Origin: Sepioteuthis lessoniana
Taxonomy: Eukaryota; Mollusca; Cephalopoda; Myopsida; Loliginidae
Reading direction: 5' to 3'
DNA length: 64,000 bases
NCBI GenBank assembly: GCA_963585895.1
Contig: CAUZXS010002471.1
Coordinates: 1 to 64,000, forward strand
This document shows positions 50,401-63,045 of the stretch, one piece after another (within the stretch, counting starts at the first letter, position 1; the number at the start of each line of letters is the position of its first letter). The translations under genes were made by a program, and so were the position numbers. Below the pieces are notes generated by a model. It ran no database searches and was not told the DNA's origin. It worked only from the letters and a program-made list of their open reading frames with translations.

Positions 50401-51657
50401 ATGATAAAGCTAAAATGCCTACTTTTTAATAATGTTTTACTTCGTTTAGCTAATACAATCATCAGCATTTTATCCGTGGCTTTAGTTAGGTTAACCGTAA
50501 ATATCGTAAGGTCATGCACATGTTTGCAACAAGATCGAGATTTGCAATGTAATTTTACTAAAAACGTTTACTTTATAAAGATTTTTCTGTTAGTTTTATA
50601 GTACAAATGATTAGTTTTTCCCGATAGTTCACGTAGGTTTTCTACTATGAATATCCACTTTTTTCAGGAGTTTTTCTTTCTATTAACGAATGTTTTGGAC
50701 ATATGTATATTTGCAATGTTATTTAACTAATTTTACATAACCGTTCATTCATTTGACTTTTAAATAAAGACGTATTTAGATAAGGCTAAAATGCCTACCG
50801 CTTTATACCTTTGAATTTTAACTAAAAGATGTATTATGATGAAGCCTAAATACCTACTTTTTAACAATGTTTTACTTCGTTTAGCTAATATTATCATAAG
50901 CATTTTATCCGTTGCTTCCGTTATGTTAACCGTAAAATCGTAAGCTCATGCAGACGTTTACAAAAAGAACGTGATTTGCAATGTAATTTGACCAAAAGCT
51001 TAAATTTATAAAGATTTATCTGTTAGTTTGTTAGTATAAATGATTAGTGTTTCATGATAGTTAACGTAGATTTTTTTACTATGAATTTCCCTGCTTTTCC
51101 GAAGTTTTTTTTATATTAATGTATAAAACGTGTGCACATATATATGTTTAGGACAAAAAGTATATGTGCAATGATATTTAACTAATTTTACATACCCGTT
51201 CATTCCTTTGAATTTTTACTAAAAGACGTATAACGCTAAAATGCCTACCGCTTTATACGTTTGAATTTTAACTAAATGCCTACTTTTTAACAATGTTTTA
51301 CTTCGTTTAGCTTATCTCATCATAAGCATTTTATCCGTTGCTTCAGTTATGTTAACCGTAAAAATCGTAAGCTCAAGCAGACGTTTACAAGAAGAACGTG
51401 ATTTGCAATGTAATTTGACCAAAAGCTTTTACTTTATAAAGATTTATCTGTTAGTTTGTTAGTACAAATGATTAGTGTTTCATGATAGTTAACGTAGTTT
51501 TTCTACTATGAATTTCCATGCTTTTCAGAAGTTTTTGATATTAACGTATATAACGTGTGCACATATATATGTTTAGGACAAAAAGTATATGTGCAATGAT
51601 ATTTAACTAATTTTATATGCCCGTTTATACCTTTCAATTTAAGCAAAAAGAGGTATT
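50401..51657 (+). repeat. HOR 41 (1257 bp)
   Basis: Long C with a frame at 50401-50601. A matches that of HORs 31 and 36 (GCTTCCGTTATGTTAACC, ATGTATAAAACG), but the following monomer is an ordinary deleted B and not the B/A chimera. Confidence 0.95.
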
Positions 51658-52898
51658 ATGATAAAGCTAAAATGCCTACTTTTTAATAATGTTTTACTTC
51701 GTTTAGCTAATACAATCATCAGCATTTTATCCGTGGCTTTAGTTAGGTTAACCGTAAATATCGTAAGGTCATGCACATGTTTGCAACAAGATCGAGATTT
51801 GCAATGTAATTTTACTAAAAACGTTTACTTTATCTGTTAGTTTTATAGTACAAATGATTAGTTTTTCCCGATAGTTCACGTAGGTTTTCTACTATGAATA
51901 TCCACTTTTTTCAGGAGTTTTTCTTTCTATTAACGAATGTTTTGGACATATGTATATTTGCAATGTTATTTAACTAATTTTACATAACCGTTCATTCATT
52001 TGACTTTTAAATAAAGACGTATTTAGATAAGGCTAAAATGCCTACCGCTTTATACCTTTGAATTTTAACTAAAAGATGTATTATGATGAAGCCTAAATAC
52101 CTACTTTTTAACAATGTTTTACTTCGTTTAGCTAATATTATCATAAGCATTTTATCCGTTGCTTCAGTTATGTTAACCGTAAAATCGTAAGCTCATGCAG
52201 ACGTTTACAAAAAGAACGTGATTTGCAATGTAATTTGACCAAAAGCTTAAATTTATAAAGATTTATCTGTTAGTTTGTTAGTATAAATGTTTCATGATAG
52301 TTAACGTAGATTTTTTTACTATGAATTTCCATGCTTTTCCGAAGTTTTTTTTTATATTAACGTATATAACGTGTGCACATATATATGTTTAGGACAAAAA
52401 GTATATGTGCAATGATATTTAACTAATTTTACATACCCGTTCATTCCTTTGAATTTTTACTAAAAGACGTATAACGCTAAAATGCCTACCGCTTTATACC
52501 TTTGAATTTTAACTAAATGCCTACTTTTTAACAATGTTTTACTTCGTTTAGCTTATCTCATCATAAGCATTTTATCCGTTGCTTCAGTTATGTTAACCGT
52601 AAAAATCGTAAGCTCAAGCAGACGTTTACAAGAAGAACGTGATTTGCAATGTAATTTGACCAAAAGCTTTTACTTTATAAAGATTTATCTGTTAGTTTGT
52701 TAGTACAAATGATTAGTGTTTCATGATAGTTAACGTAGTTTTTCTACTATGAATTTCCATGCTTTTCAGAAGTTTTTGATATTAACGTATATAACGTGTG
52801 CACATATATATGTTTAGGACAAAAAGTATATGTGCAATGATATTTAACTAATTTTATATGCCCGTTTATACCTTTCAATTTAAGCAAAAAGAGGTATT
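51658..52898 (+). repeat. HOR 42 (1241 bp)
   Basis: Short C with a frame at 51658-51840. A has the 7-bp deletion. Deleted B, but with TATACCTTTG in the leader, unlike HORs 34 and 39. Confidence 0.95.
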
Positions 52899-54169
52899 AT
52901 GATAAAGCTAAAATGCCTACTTTTTAATAATGTTTTACTTCGTTTAGCTAATACAATCATCAGCATTTTATCCGTGGCTTTAGTTAGGTTAACCGTAAAT
53001 ATCGTAAGGTCATGCACATGTTTGCAACAAGATCGAGATTTGCAATGTAATTTTACTAAAAACGTTTACTTTATCTGTTAGTTTTATAGTACAAATGATT
53101 AGTTTTTCCCGATAGTTCACGTAGGTTTTCTACTATGAATATCCACTTTTTTCAGGAGTTTTTCTTTCTATTAACGAATGTTTTGGACATATGTATATTT
53201 GCAATGTTATTTAACTAATTTTACATAACCGTTCATTCATTTGACTTTTAAATAAAGACGTATTTAGATAAGGCTAAAATGCCTACCGCTTTATACCTTT
53301 GAATTTTAACTAAAAGATGTATTATGATGAAGCCTAAATACCTACTTTTTAACAATGTTTTACTTCGTTTAGCTAATATTATCATAAGCATTTTATCCGT
53401 TGCTTCAGTTATGTTAACCGTAAAATCGTAAGCTCATGCAGACGTTTACAAAAAGAACGTGATTTGCAATGTAATTTGACCAAAAGCTTAAATTTATAAA
53501 GATTTATCTGTTAGTTTGTTAGTATAAATGATTAGTGTTTCATGATAGTTAACGTAGATTTTTTTACTATGAATTTCCATGCTTTTCCGAAGTTTTTTTT
53601 ATATTAACGTATATAACGTGTGCACATATATATGTTCAGGACAAAAAGTATATGTGCAATGATATTTAACTAATTTTACATACCCGTTCATTCCTTTGAA
53701 TTTTTACTAAAAGACGTATAACGCTAAAATGCCTACCGCTTTATACCTTTGAGATTTAACTAAAAGATGTATTATGATGGGGCCTAAATGGCTACTTTTT
53801 AACAATGTTTTACTTCGTTTAGCTTATCTCATCATAAGCATTTTATCCGTTGCTTCAGTTATGTTAACCGTAAAAATCGTAAGCTCAAGCAGACGTTTAC
53901 AAGAAGAACGTGATTTGCAATGTAATTTGACCAAAAGCTTTTACTTTATAAAGATTTATCTGTTAGTTTGTTAGTACAAATGATTAGTGTTTCATGATAG
54001 TTAACGTAGTTTTTCTACTATGAATTTCCATGCTTTTCAGAAGTTTTTGATATTAACGTATATAACGTGTGCACATATATATGTTTAGGACAAAAAGTAT
54101 ATGTGCAATGATATTTAACTAATTTTATATGCCCGTTTATACCTTTCAATTTAAGCAAAAAGAGGTATT
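52899..54169 (+). repeat. HOR 43 (1271 bp)
   Basis: Short C with a frame at 52899-53081. Undeleted B with a frame at 53774-53974. Confidence 0.95.
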
Positions 54170-55440
54170 ATGATAAAGCTAAAATGCCTACTTTTTAATA
54201 ATGTTTTACTTCGTTTAGCTAATACAATCATCAGCATTTTATCCGTGGCTTTAGTTAGGTTAACCGTAAATATCGTAAGGTCATGCACATGTTTGCAACA
54301 AGATCGAGATTTGCAATGTAATTTTACTAAAAACGTTTACTTTATCTGTTAGTTTTATAGTACAAATGATTAGTTTTTCCCGATAGTTCACGTAGGTTTT
54401 CTACTATGAATATCCACTTTTTTCAGGAGTTTTTCTTTCTATTAACGAATGTTTTGGACATATGTATATTTGCAATGTTATTTAACTAATTTTACATAAC
54501 CGTTCATTCATTTGACTTTTAAATAAAGACGTATTTAGATAAGGCTAAAATGCCTACCGCTTTATACCTTTGAATTTTAACTAAAAGATGTATTATGATG
54601 AAGCCTAAATACCTACTTTTTAACAATGTTTTACTTCGTTTAGCTAATATTATCATAAGCATTTTATCCGTTGCTTCAGTTATGTTAACCGTAAAATCGT
54701 AAGCTCATGCAGACGTTTACAAAAAGAACGTGATTTGCAATGTAATTTGACCAAAAGCTTAAATTTATAAAGATTTATCTGTTAGTTTGTTAGTATAAAT
54801 GATTAGTGTTTCATGATAGTTAACGTAGATTTTTTTACTATGAATTTCCATGCTTTTCCGAAGTTTTTTTTATATTAACGTATATAACGTGTGCACATAT
54901 ATATGTTCAGGACAAAAAGTATATGTGCAATGATATTTAACTAATTTTACATACCCGTTCATTCCTTTGAATTTTTACTAAAAGACGTATAACGCTAAAA
55001 TGCCTACCGCTTTATACCTTTGAGATTTAACTAAAAGATGTATTATGATGGGGCCTAAATGGCTACTTTTTAACAATGTTTTACTTCGTTTAGCTTATCT
55101 CATCATAAGCATTTTATCCGTTGCTTCAGTTATGTTAACCGTAAAAATCGTAAGCTCAAGCAGACGTTTACAAGAAGAACGTGATTTGCAATGTAATTTG
55201 ACCAAAAGCTTTTACTTTATAAAGATTTATCTGTGAGTTTGTTAGTACAAATGATTAGTGTTTCATGATAGTTAACGTAGTTTTTCTACTATGAATTTCC
55301 ATGCTTTTCAGAAGTTTTTGATATTAACGTATATAACGTGTGCACATATATATGTTTAGGACAAAAAGTATATGTACAATGATATTTAACTAATTTTATA
55401 TGCCCGTTTATACCTTTCAATTTAAGCAAAAAGAGGTATT
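54170..55440 (+). repeat. HOR 44 (1271 bp)
   Basis: Short C with a frame at 54170-54352. Undeleted B with a 63-codon frame at 55045-55236 and a private TATGTACAATG at 55376 that breaks one base pair of the inverted repeat. Confidence 0.95.
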
Positions 55441-56721
55441 ATGATAAAGCTAAAATGCCTACTTTTTAATAATGTTTTACTTCGTTTAGCTAATACAATC
55501 ATCAGCATTTTATCCGTGGCTTTAGTTAGGTTAACCGTAAATATCGTAAGGTCATGCACATGTTTGCAACAAGATCGAGATTTGCAATGTAATTTTACTA
55601 AAAACGTTTACTTTATAAAGATTTTTCTGTTAGTTTTATAGTACAAATGATTAGTTTTTCCCGATAGTTCACGTAGGTTTTCTACTATGAATATCCACTT
55701 TTTTCAGGAGTTTTTCTTTCTATTAACGAATGTTTTGGACATATGTATATTTGCAATGTTATTTAACTAATTTTACATAACCGTTCATTCATTTGACTTT
55801 TAAATAAAGACGTATTTAGATAAGGCTAAAATGCCTACCGCTTTATACCTTTGAATTTTAACTAAAAGATGTATTATGATGAAGCCTAAATACCTACTTT
55901 TTAACAATGTTTTACTTCGTTTAGCTAATATTATCATAAGCATTTTATCCGTTGCTTCAGTTATGTTAACCGTAAAATCGTAAGCTCATGCAGACGTTTA
56001 CAAAAAGAACGTGATTTGCAATGTAATTTGACCAAAAGCTTAAATTTATAAAGATTTATCTGTTAGTTTGTTAGTATAAATGATTAGTGTTTCATGATAG
56101 TTAACGTAGATTTTTTTACTATGAATTTCCATGCTTTTCCGAAGTTTTTTTTATATTAACGTATATAACGTGTGCACATATATATGTTCAGGACAAAAAG
56201 TATATGTGCAATGATATTTAACTAATTTTACATACCCGTTCATTCCTTTGAATTTTTACTAAAAGACGTATAACGCTAAAATGCCTACCGCTTTATACCT
56301 TTGAGATTTAACTAAAAGATGTATTATGATGGGGCCTAAATGGCTACTTTTTAACAATGTTTTACTTCGTTTAGCTTATCTCATCATAAGCATTTTATCC
56401 GTTGCTTCAGTTATGTTAACCGTAAAAATCGTAAGCTCAAGCAGACGTTTACAAGAAGAACGTGATTTGCAATGTAATTTGACCAAAAGCTTTTACTTTA
56501 TAAAGATTTATCTGTTAGTTTGTTAGTACAAATGATTAGTGTTTCATGATAGTTAACGTAGTTTTTCTACTATGAATTTCCATGCTTTTCAGAAGTTTTT
56601 GATATTAACGTATATAACGTGTGCACATATATATGTTTAGGACAAAAAGTATATGTGCAATGATATTTAACTAATTTTATATGCCCGTTTATACCTTTCA
56701 ATTTAAGCAAAAAGAGGTATT
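55441..56721 (+). repeat. HOR 45 (1281 bp)
   Basis: Long C with a frame at 55441-55641. Undeleted B with a frame at 56326-56526. Confidence 0.95.
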
Positions 56722-57992
56722 ATGATAAAGCTAAAATGCCTACTTTTTAATAATGTTTTACTTCGTTTAGCTAATACAATCATCAGCATTTTATCCGTGG
56801 CTTTAGTTAGGTTAACCGTAAATATCGTAAGGTCATGCACATGTTTGCAACAAGATCGAGATTTGCAATGTAATTTTACTAAAAACGTTTACTTTATCTG
56901 TTAGTTTTATAGTACAAATGATTAGTTTTTCCCGATAGTTCACGTAGGTTTTCTACTATGAATATCCACTTTTTTCAGGAGTTTTTCTTTCTATTAACGA
57001 ATGTTTTGGACATATGTATATTTGCAATGTTATTTAACTAATTTTACATAACCGTTCATTCATTTGACTTTTAAATAAAGACGTATTTAGATAAGGCTAA
57101 AATGCCTACCGCTTTATACCTTTGAATTTTAACTAAAAGATGTATTATGATGAAGCCTAAATACCTACTTTTTAACAATGTTTTACTTCGTTTAGCTAAT
57201 ATTATCATAAGCATTTTATCCGTTGCTTCAGTTATGTTAACCGTAAAATCGTAAGCTCATGCAGACGTTTACAAAAAGAACGTGATTTGCAATGTAATTT
57301 GACCAAAAGCTTAAATTTATAAAGATTTATCTGTTAGTTTGTTAGTATAAATGATTAGTGTTTCATGATAGTTAACGTAGATTTTTTTACTATGAATTTC
57401 CATGCTTTTCCGAAGTTTTTTTTATATTAACGTATATAACGTGTGCACATATATATGTTCAGGACAAAAAGTATATGTGCAATGATATTTAACTAATTTT
57501 ACATACCCGTTCATTCCTTTGAATTTTTACTAAAAGACGTATAACGCTAAAATGCCTACCGCTTTATACCTTTGAGATTTAACTAAAAGATGTATTATGA
57601 TGGGGCCTAAATGGCTACTTTTTAACAATGTTTTACTTCGTTTAGCTTATCTCATCATAAGCATTTTATCCGTTGCTTCAGTTATGTTAACCGTAAAAAT
57701 CGTAAGCTCAAGCAGACGTTTACAAGAAGAACGTGATTTGCAATGTAATTTGACCAAAAGCTTTTACTTTATAAAGATTTATCTGTGAGTTTGTTAGTAC
57801 AAATGATTAGTGTTTCATGATAGTTAACGTAGTTTTTCTACTATGAATTTCCATGCTTTTCAGAAGTTTTTGATATTAACGTATATAACGTGTGCACATA
57901 TATATGTTTAGGACAAAAAGTATATGTACAATGATATTTAACTAATTTTATATGCCCGTTTATACCTTTCAATTTAAGCAAAAAGAGGTATT
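56722..57992 (+). repeat. HOR 46 (1271 bp)
   Basis: Short C with a frame at 56722-56904. Undeleted B with a 63-codon frame at 57597-57788 and TATGTACAATG at 57928. Copy of HOR 44 at 2552 bp. Confidence 0.95.
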
Positions 57993-59274
57993 ATGATAAA
58001 GCTAAAATGCCTACTTTTTAATAATGTTTTACTTCGTTTAGCTAATACAATCATCAGCATTTTATCCGTGGCTTTAGTTAGGTTAACCGTAAATATCGTA
58101 AGGTCATGCACATGTTTGCAACAAGATCGAGATTTGCAATGTAATTTTACTAAAAACGTTTACTTTATAAAGATTTTTCTGTTAGTTTTATAGTACAAAT
58201 GATTAGTTTTTCCCGATAGTTCACGTAGGTTTTCTACTATGAATATCCACTTTTTTCAGGAGTTTTTCTTTCTATTAACGAATGTTTTGGACATATGTAT
58301 ATTTGCAATGTTATTTAACTAATTTTACATAACCGTTCATTCATTTGACTTTTAAATAAAGACGTATTTAGATAAGGCTAAAATGCCTACCGCTTTATAC
58401 CTTTGAATTTTATCTAAAAGATGTATTATGATGAAGCCTAAATACCTACTTTTTAACAATTGTCTTACTTCGTTTAGCTAATATTATCATAAGCATTTTA
58501 TCCGTTGCTTCAGTTATGTTAACCGTAAAATCGTAAGCTCATGCAGACGTTTACAAAAAGAACGTGATTTGCAATGTAATTTGACCAAAAGCTTAAATTT
58601 ATAAAGATTTATCTGTTAGTTTGTTAGTATAAATGATTAGTGTTTCATGATAGTTAACGTAGATTTTTTTACTATGAATTTCCATGCTTTTCCGAAGTTT
58701 TTTTTATATTAACGTATATAACGTGTGCACATATATATGTTCAGGACAAAAAGTATATGTGCAATGATATTTAACTAATTTTACATACCCGTTCATTCCT
58801 TTGAATTTTTACTAAAAGACGTATAACGCTAAAATGCCTACCGCTTTATACCTTTGAGATTTAACTAAAAGATGTATTATGATGGGGCCTAAATGGCTAC
58901 TTTTTAACAATGTTTTACTTCGTTTAGCTTATCTCATCATAAGCATTTTATCCGTTGCTTCAGTTATGTTAACCGTAAAAATCGTAAGCTCAAGCAGACG
59001 TTTACAAGAAGAACGTGATTTGCAATGTAATTTGACCAAAAGCTTTTACTTTATAAAGATTTATCTGTTAGTTTGTTAGTACAAATGATTAGTGTTTCAT
59101 GATAGTTAACGTAGTTTTTCTACTATGAATTTCCATGCTTTTCAGAAGTTTTTGATATTAACGTATATAACGTGTGCACATATATATGTTTAGGACAAAA
59201 AGTATATGTGCAATGATATTTAACTAATTTTATATGCCCGTTTATACCTTTCAATTTAAGCAAAAAGAGGTATT
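57993..59274 (+). repeat. HOR 47 (1282 bp)
   Basis: Long C with a frame at 57993-58193 and a private TTTTATCTAAAAG near 58412. A has CAATTGTCTTAC. Undeleted B with a frame at 58879-59079. Confidence 0.95.
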
Positions 59275-60531
59275 ATGATAAAGCTAAAATGCCTACTTTT
59301 TAATAATGTTTTACTTCGTTTAGCTAATACAATCATCAGCATTTTATCCGTGGCTTTAGTTAGGTTAACCGTAAATATCGTAAGGTCATGCACATGTTTG
59401 CAACAAGATCGAGATTTGCAATGTAATTTTACTAAAAACGTTTACTTTATAAAGATTTTTCTGTTAGTTTTATAGTACAAATGATTAGTTTTTCCCGATA
59501 GTTCACGTAGGTTTTCTACTATGAATATCCACTTTTTTCAGGAGTTTTTCTTTCTATTAACGAATGTTTTGGACATATGTATATTTGCAATGTTATTTAA
59601 CTAATTTTACATAACCGTTCATTCATTTGACTTTTAAATAAAGACGTATTTAGATAAGGCTAAAATGCCTACCGCTTTATACCTTTGAATTTTAACTAAA
59701 AGATGTATTATGATGAAGCCTAAATACCTACTTTTTAACAATGTTTTACTTCGTTTAGCTAATATTATCATAAGCATTTTATCCGTTGCTTCCGTTATGT
59801 TAACCGTAAAATCGTAAGCTCATGCAGACGTTTACAAAAAGAACGTGATTTGCAATGTAATTTGACCAAAAGCTTAAATTTATAAAGATTTATCTGTTAG
59901 TTTGTTAGTATAAATGATTAGTGTTTCATGATAGTTAACGTAGATTTTTTTACTATGAATTTCCCTGCTTTTCCGAAGTTTTTTTTATATTAATGTATAA
60001 AACGTGTGCACATATATATGTTTAGGACAAAAAGTATATGTGCAATGATATTTAACTAATTTTACATACCCGTTCATTCCTTTGAATTTTTACTAAAAGA
60101 CGTATAACGCTAAAATGCCTACCGCTTTATACGTTTGAATTTTAACTAAATGCCTACTTTTTAACAATGTTTTACTTCGTTTAGCTTATCTCATCATAAG
60201 CATTTTATCCGTTGCTTCAGTTATGTTAACCGTAAAAATCGTAAGCTCAAGCAGACGTTTACAAGAAGAACGTGATTTGCAATGTAATTTGACCAAAAGC
60301 TTTTACTTTATAAAGATTTATCTGTTAGTTTGTTAGTACAAATGATTAGTGTTTCATGATAGTTAACGTAGTTTTTCTACTATGAATTTCCATGCTTTTC
60401 AGAAGTTTTTGATATTAACGTATATAACGTGTGCACATATATATGTTTAGGACAAAAAGTATATGTGCAATGATATTTAACTAATTTTATATGCCCGTTT
60501 ATACCTTTCAATTTAAGCAAAAAGAGGTATT
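59275..60531 (+). repeat. HOR 48 (1257 bp)
   Basis: Long C with a frame at 59275-59475. A has GCTTCCGTTATG and ATGTATAAAACG. Deleted B with the TATACGTTTG leader. Confidence 0.95.
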
Positions 60532-61788
60532 ATGATAAAGCTAAAATGCCTACTTTTTAATAATGTTTTACTTCGTTTAGCTAATACAATCATCAGCATT
60601 TTATCCGTGGCTTTAGTTAGGTTAACCGTAAATATCGTAAGGTCATGCACATGTTTGCAACAAGATCGAGATTTGCAATGTAATTTTACTAAAAACGTTT
60701 ACTTTATAAAGATTTTTCTGTTAGTTTTATAGTACAAATGATTAGTTTTTCCCGATAGTTCACGTAGGTTTTCTACTATGAATATCCACTTTTTTCAGGA
60801 GTTTTTCTTTCTATTAACGAATGTTTTGGACATATGTATATTTGCAATGTTATTTAACTAATTTTACATAACCGTTCATTCATTTGACTTTTAAATAAAG
60901 ACGTATTTAGATAATGCTAAAATGCCTACCGCTTTATACCTTTGAATTTTAACTAAAAGATGTATTATGATGAAGCCTAAATACCTACTTTTTAACAATG
61001 TTTTACTTCGTTTAGCTAATATTATCATAAGCATTTTATCCGTTGCTTCCGTTATGTTAACCGTAAAATCGTAAGCTCATGCAGACGTTTACAAAAAGAA
61101 CGTGATTTGCAATGTAATTTGACCAAAAGCTTAAATTTATAAAGATTTATCTGTTAGTTTGTTAGTATAAATGATTAGTGTTTCATGATAGTTAACGTAG
61201 ATTTTTTTACTATGAATTTCCCTGCTTTTCCGAAGTTTTTTTTATATTAACGTATAAAACGTGTGCACATATATATGTTTAGGACAAAAAGTATATGTGC
61301 AATGATATTTAACTAATTTTACATACCCGTTCATTCCTTTGAATTTTTACTAAAAGACGTATAACGCTAAAATGCCTACCGCTTTATACGTTTGAATTTT
61401 AACTAAATGCCTACTTTTTAACAATGTTTTACTTCGTTTAGCTTATCTCATCATAAGCATTTTATCCGTTGCTTCAGTTATGTTAACCGTAAAAATCGTA
61501 AGCTCAAGCAGACGTTTACAAGAAGAACGTGATTTGCAATGTAATTTGACCAAAAGCTTTTACTTTATAAAGATTTATCTGTTAGTTTGTTAGTACAAAT
61601 GATTAGTGTTTCATGATAGTTAACGTAGTTTTTCTACTATGAATTTCCATGCTTTTCAGAAGTTTTTGATATTAACGTATATAACGTGTGCACATATATA
61701 TGTTTAGGACAAAAAGTATATGTGCAATGATATTTAACTAATTTTATATGCCCGTTTATACCTTTCAATTTAAGCAAAAAGAGGTATT
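60532..61788 (+). repeat. HOR 49 (1257 bp)
   Basis: Long C with a frame at 60532-60732 and a private GATAATGCTAAAATG. A has GCTTCCGTTATG and ACGTATAAAACG, carrying one of the two HOR 48 changes in that run. Deleted B. Confidence 0.95.
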
Positions 61789-63045
61789 ATGATAAAGCTA
61801 AAATGCCTACTTTTTAATAATGTTTTACTTCGTTTAGCTAATACAATCATCAGCATTTTATCCGTGGCTTTAGTTAGGTTAACCGTAAATATCGTAAGGT
61901 CATGCACATGTTTGCAACAAGATCGAGATTTGCAATGTAATTTTACTAAAAACGTTTACTTTATAAAGATTTTTCTGTTAGTTTTATAGTACAAATGATT
62001 AGTTTTTCCCGATAGTTCACGTAGGTTTTCTACTATGAATATCCACTTTTTTCAGGAGTTTTTCTTTCTATTAACGAATGTTTTGGACATATGTATATTT
62101 GCAATGTTATTTAACTAATTTTACATAACCGTTCATTCATTTGACTTTTAAATAAAGACGTATTTAGATAAGGCTAAAATGCCTACCGCTTTATACCTTT
62201 GAATTTTAACTAAAAGATGTATTATGATGAAGCCTAAATACCAACTTTTTAACAATGTTTTACTTCGTTTAGCTAATATTATCATAAGCATTTTATCCGT
62301 TGCTTCAGTTATGTTAACCGTAAAATCGTAAGCTCATGCAGACGTTTACAAAAAGAACGTGATTTGCAATGTAATTTGACCAAAAGCTTAAATTTATAAA
62401 GATTTATCTGTTAGTTTGTTAGTATAAATGATTAGTGTTTCATGATAGTTAACGTAGATTTTTTTACTATGAATTTCCCTGCTTTTCCGAAGTTTTTTTT
62501 ATATTAACGTATATAACGTGTGCACATATATATGTTTAGGACAAAAAGTATATGTGCAATGATATTTAACTAATATTACATACCCGTTCATTCCTTTGAA
62601 TTTTTACTAAAAGACGTATAACGCTAAAATGCCTACCGCTTTATACCTTTGAATTTTAACTAAATGCCTACTTTTTAACAATGTTTTACTTCGTTTAGCT
62701 TATCTCATCATAAGCATTTTATCCGTTGCTTCAGTTATGTTAACCGTAAAAATCGTAAGCTCAAGCAGACGTTTACAAGAAGAACGTGATTTGCAATGTA
62801 ATTTGACCAAAAGCTTTTACTTTATAAAGATTTATCTGTTAGTTTGTTAGTACAAATGATTAGTGTTTCATGATAGTTAACGTAGTTTTTCTACTATGAA
62901 TTTCCATGCTTTTCAGAAGTTTTTGATATTAACGTATATAACGTGTGCACATATATATGTTTAGGACAAAAAGTATATGTGCAATGATATTTAACTAATT
63001 TTATATGCCCGTTTATACCTTTCAATTTAAGCAAAAAGAGGTATT
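61789..63045 (+). repeat. HOR 50 (1257 bp)
   Basis: Long C with a frame at 61789-61989. A has AAATACCAACTTTTT, shared only with HOR 51, and TAATATTACATACCC. Deleted B with TATACCTTTG in the leader. Confidence 0.95.

Larger units (their letters stand above)
35840..51363 (+). repeat. 6736-bp tandem duplication of a five-HOR block
   Basis: C-start spacings 1684, 1282, 1257, 1241, 1272 occur twice in the same order, from 36929 and from 43665. Private markers (CAATTGTC, GTTGCATCAG, GTTTACC, the 7-bp deletion, the B/A chimera) fall at matching offsets. The match runs from about 35.84 kb to about 44.62 kb against +6736. One difference seen is 37934 T against 44670 A. Confidence 0.92.
53080..58407 (+). 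repeat. 2552-bp tandem duplication of two HORs
   Basis: The A and B of HOR 43, all of HOR 44 and the C of HOR 45 match, at +2552 bp, the A and B of HOR 45, all of HOR 46 and the C of HOR 47. Markers include the TATGTACAATG change at 55376 and 57928 and the 63-codon B frames at 55045 and 57597. Confidence 0.88.
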
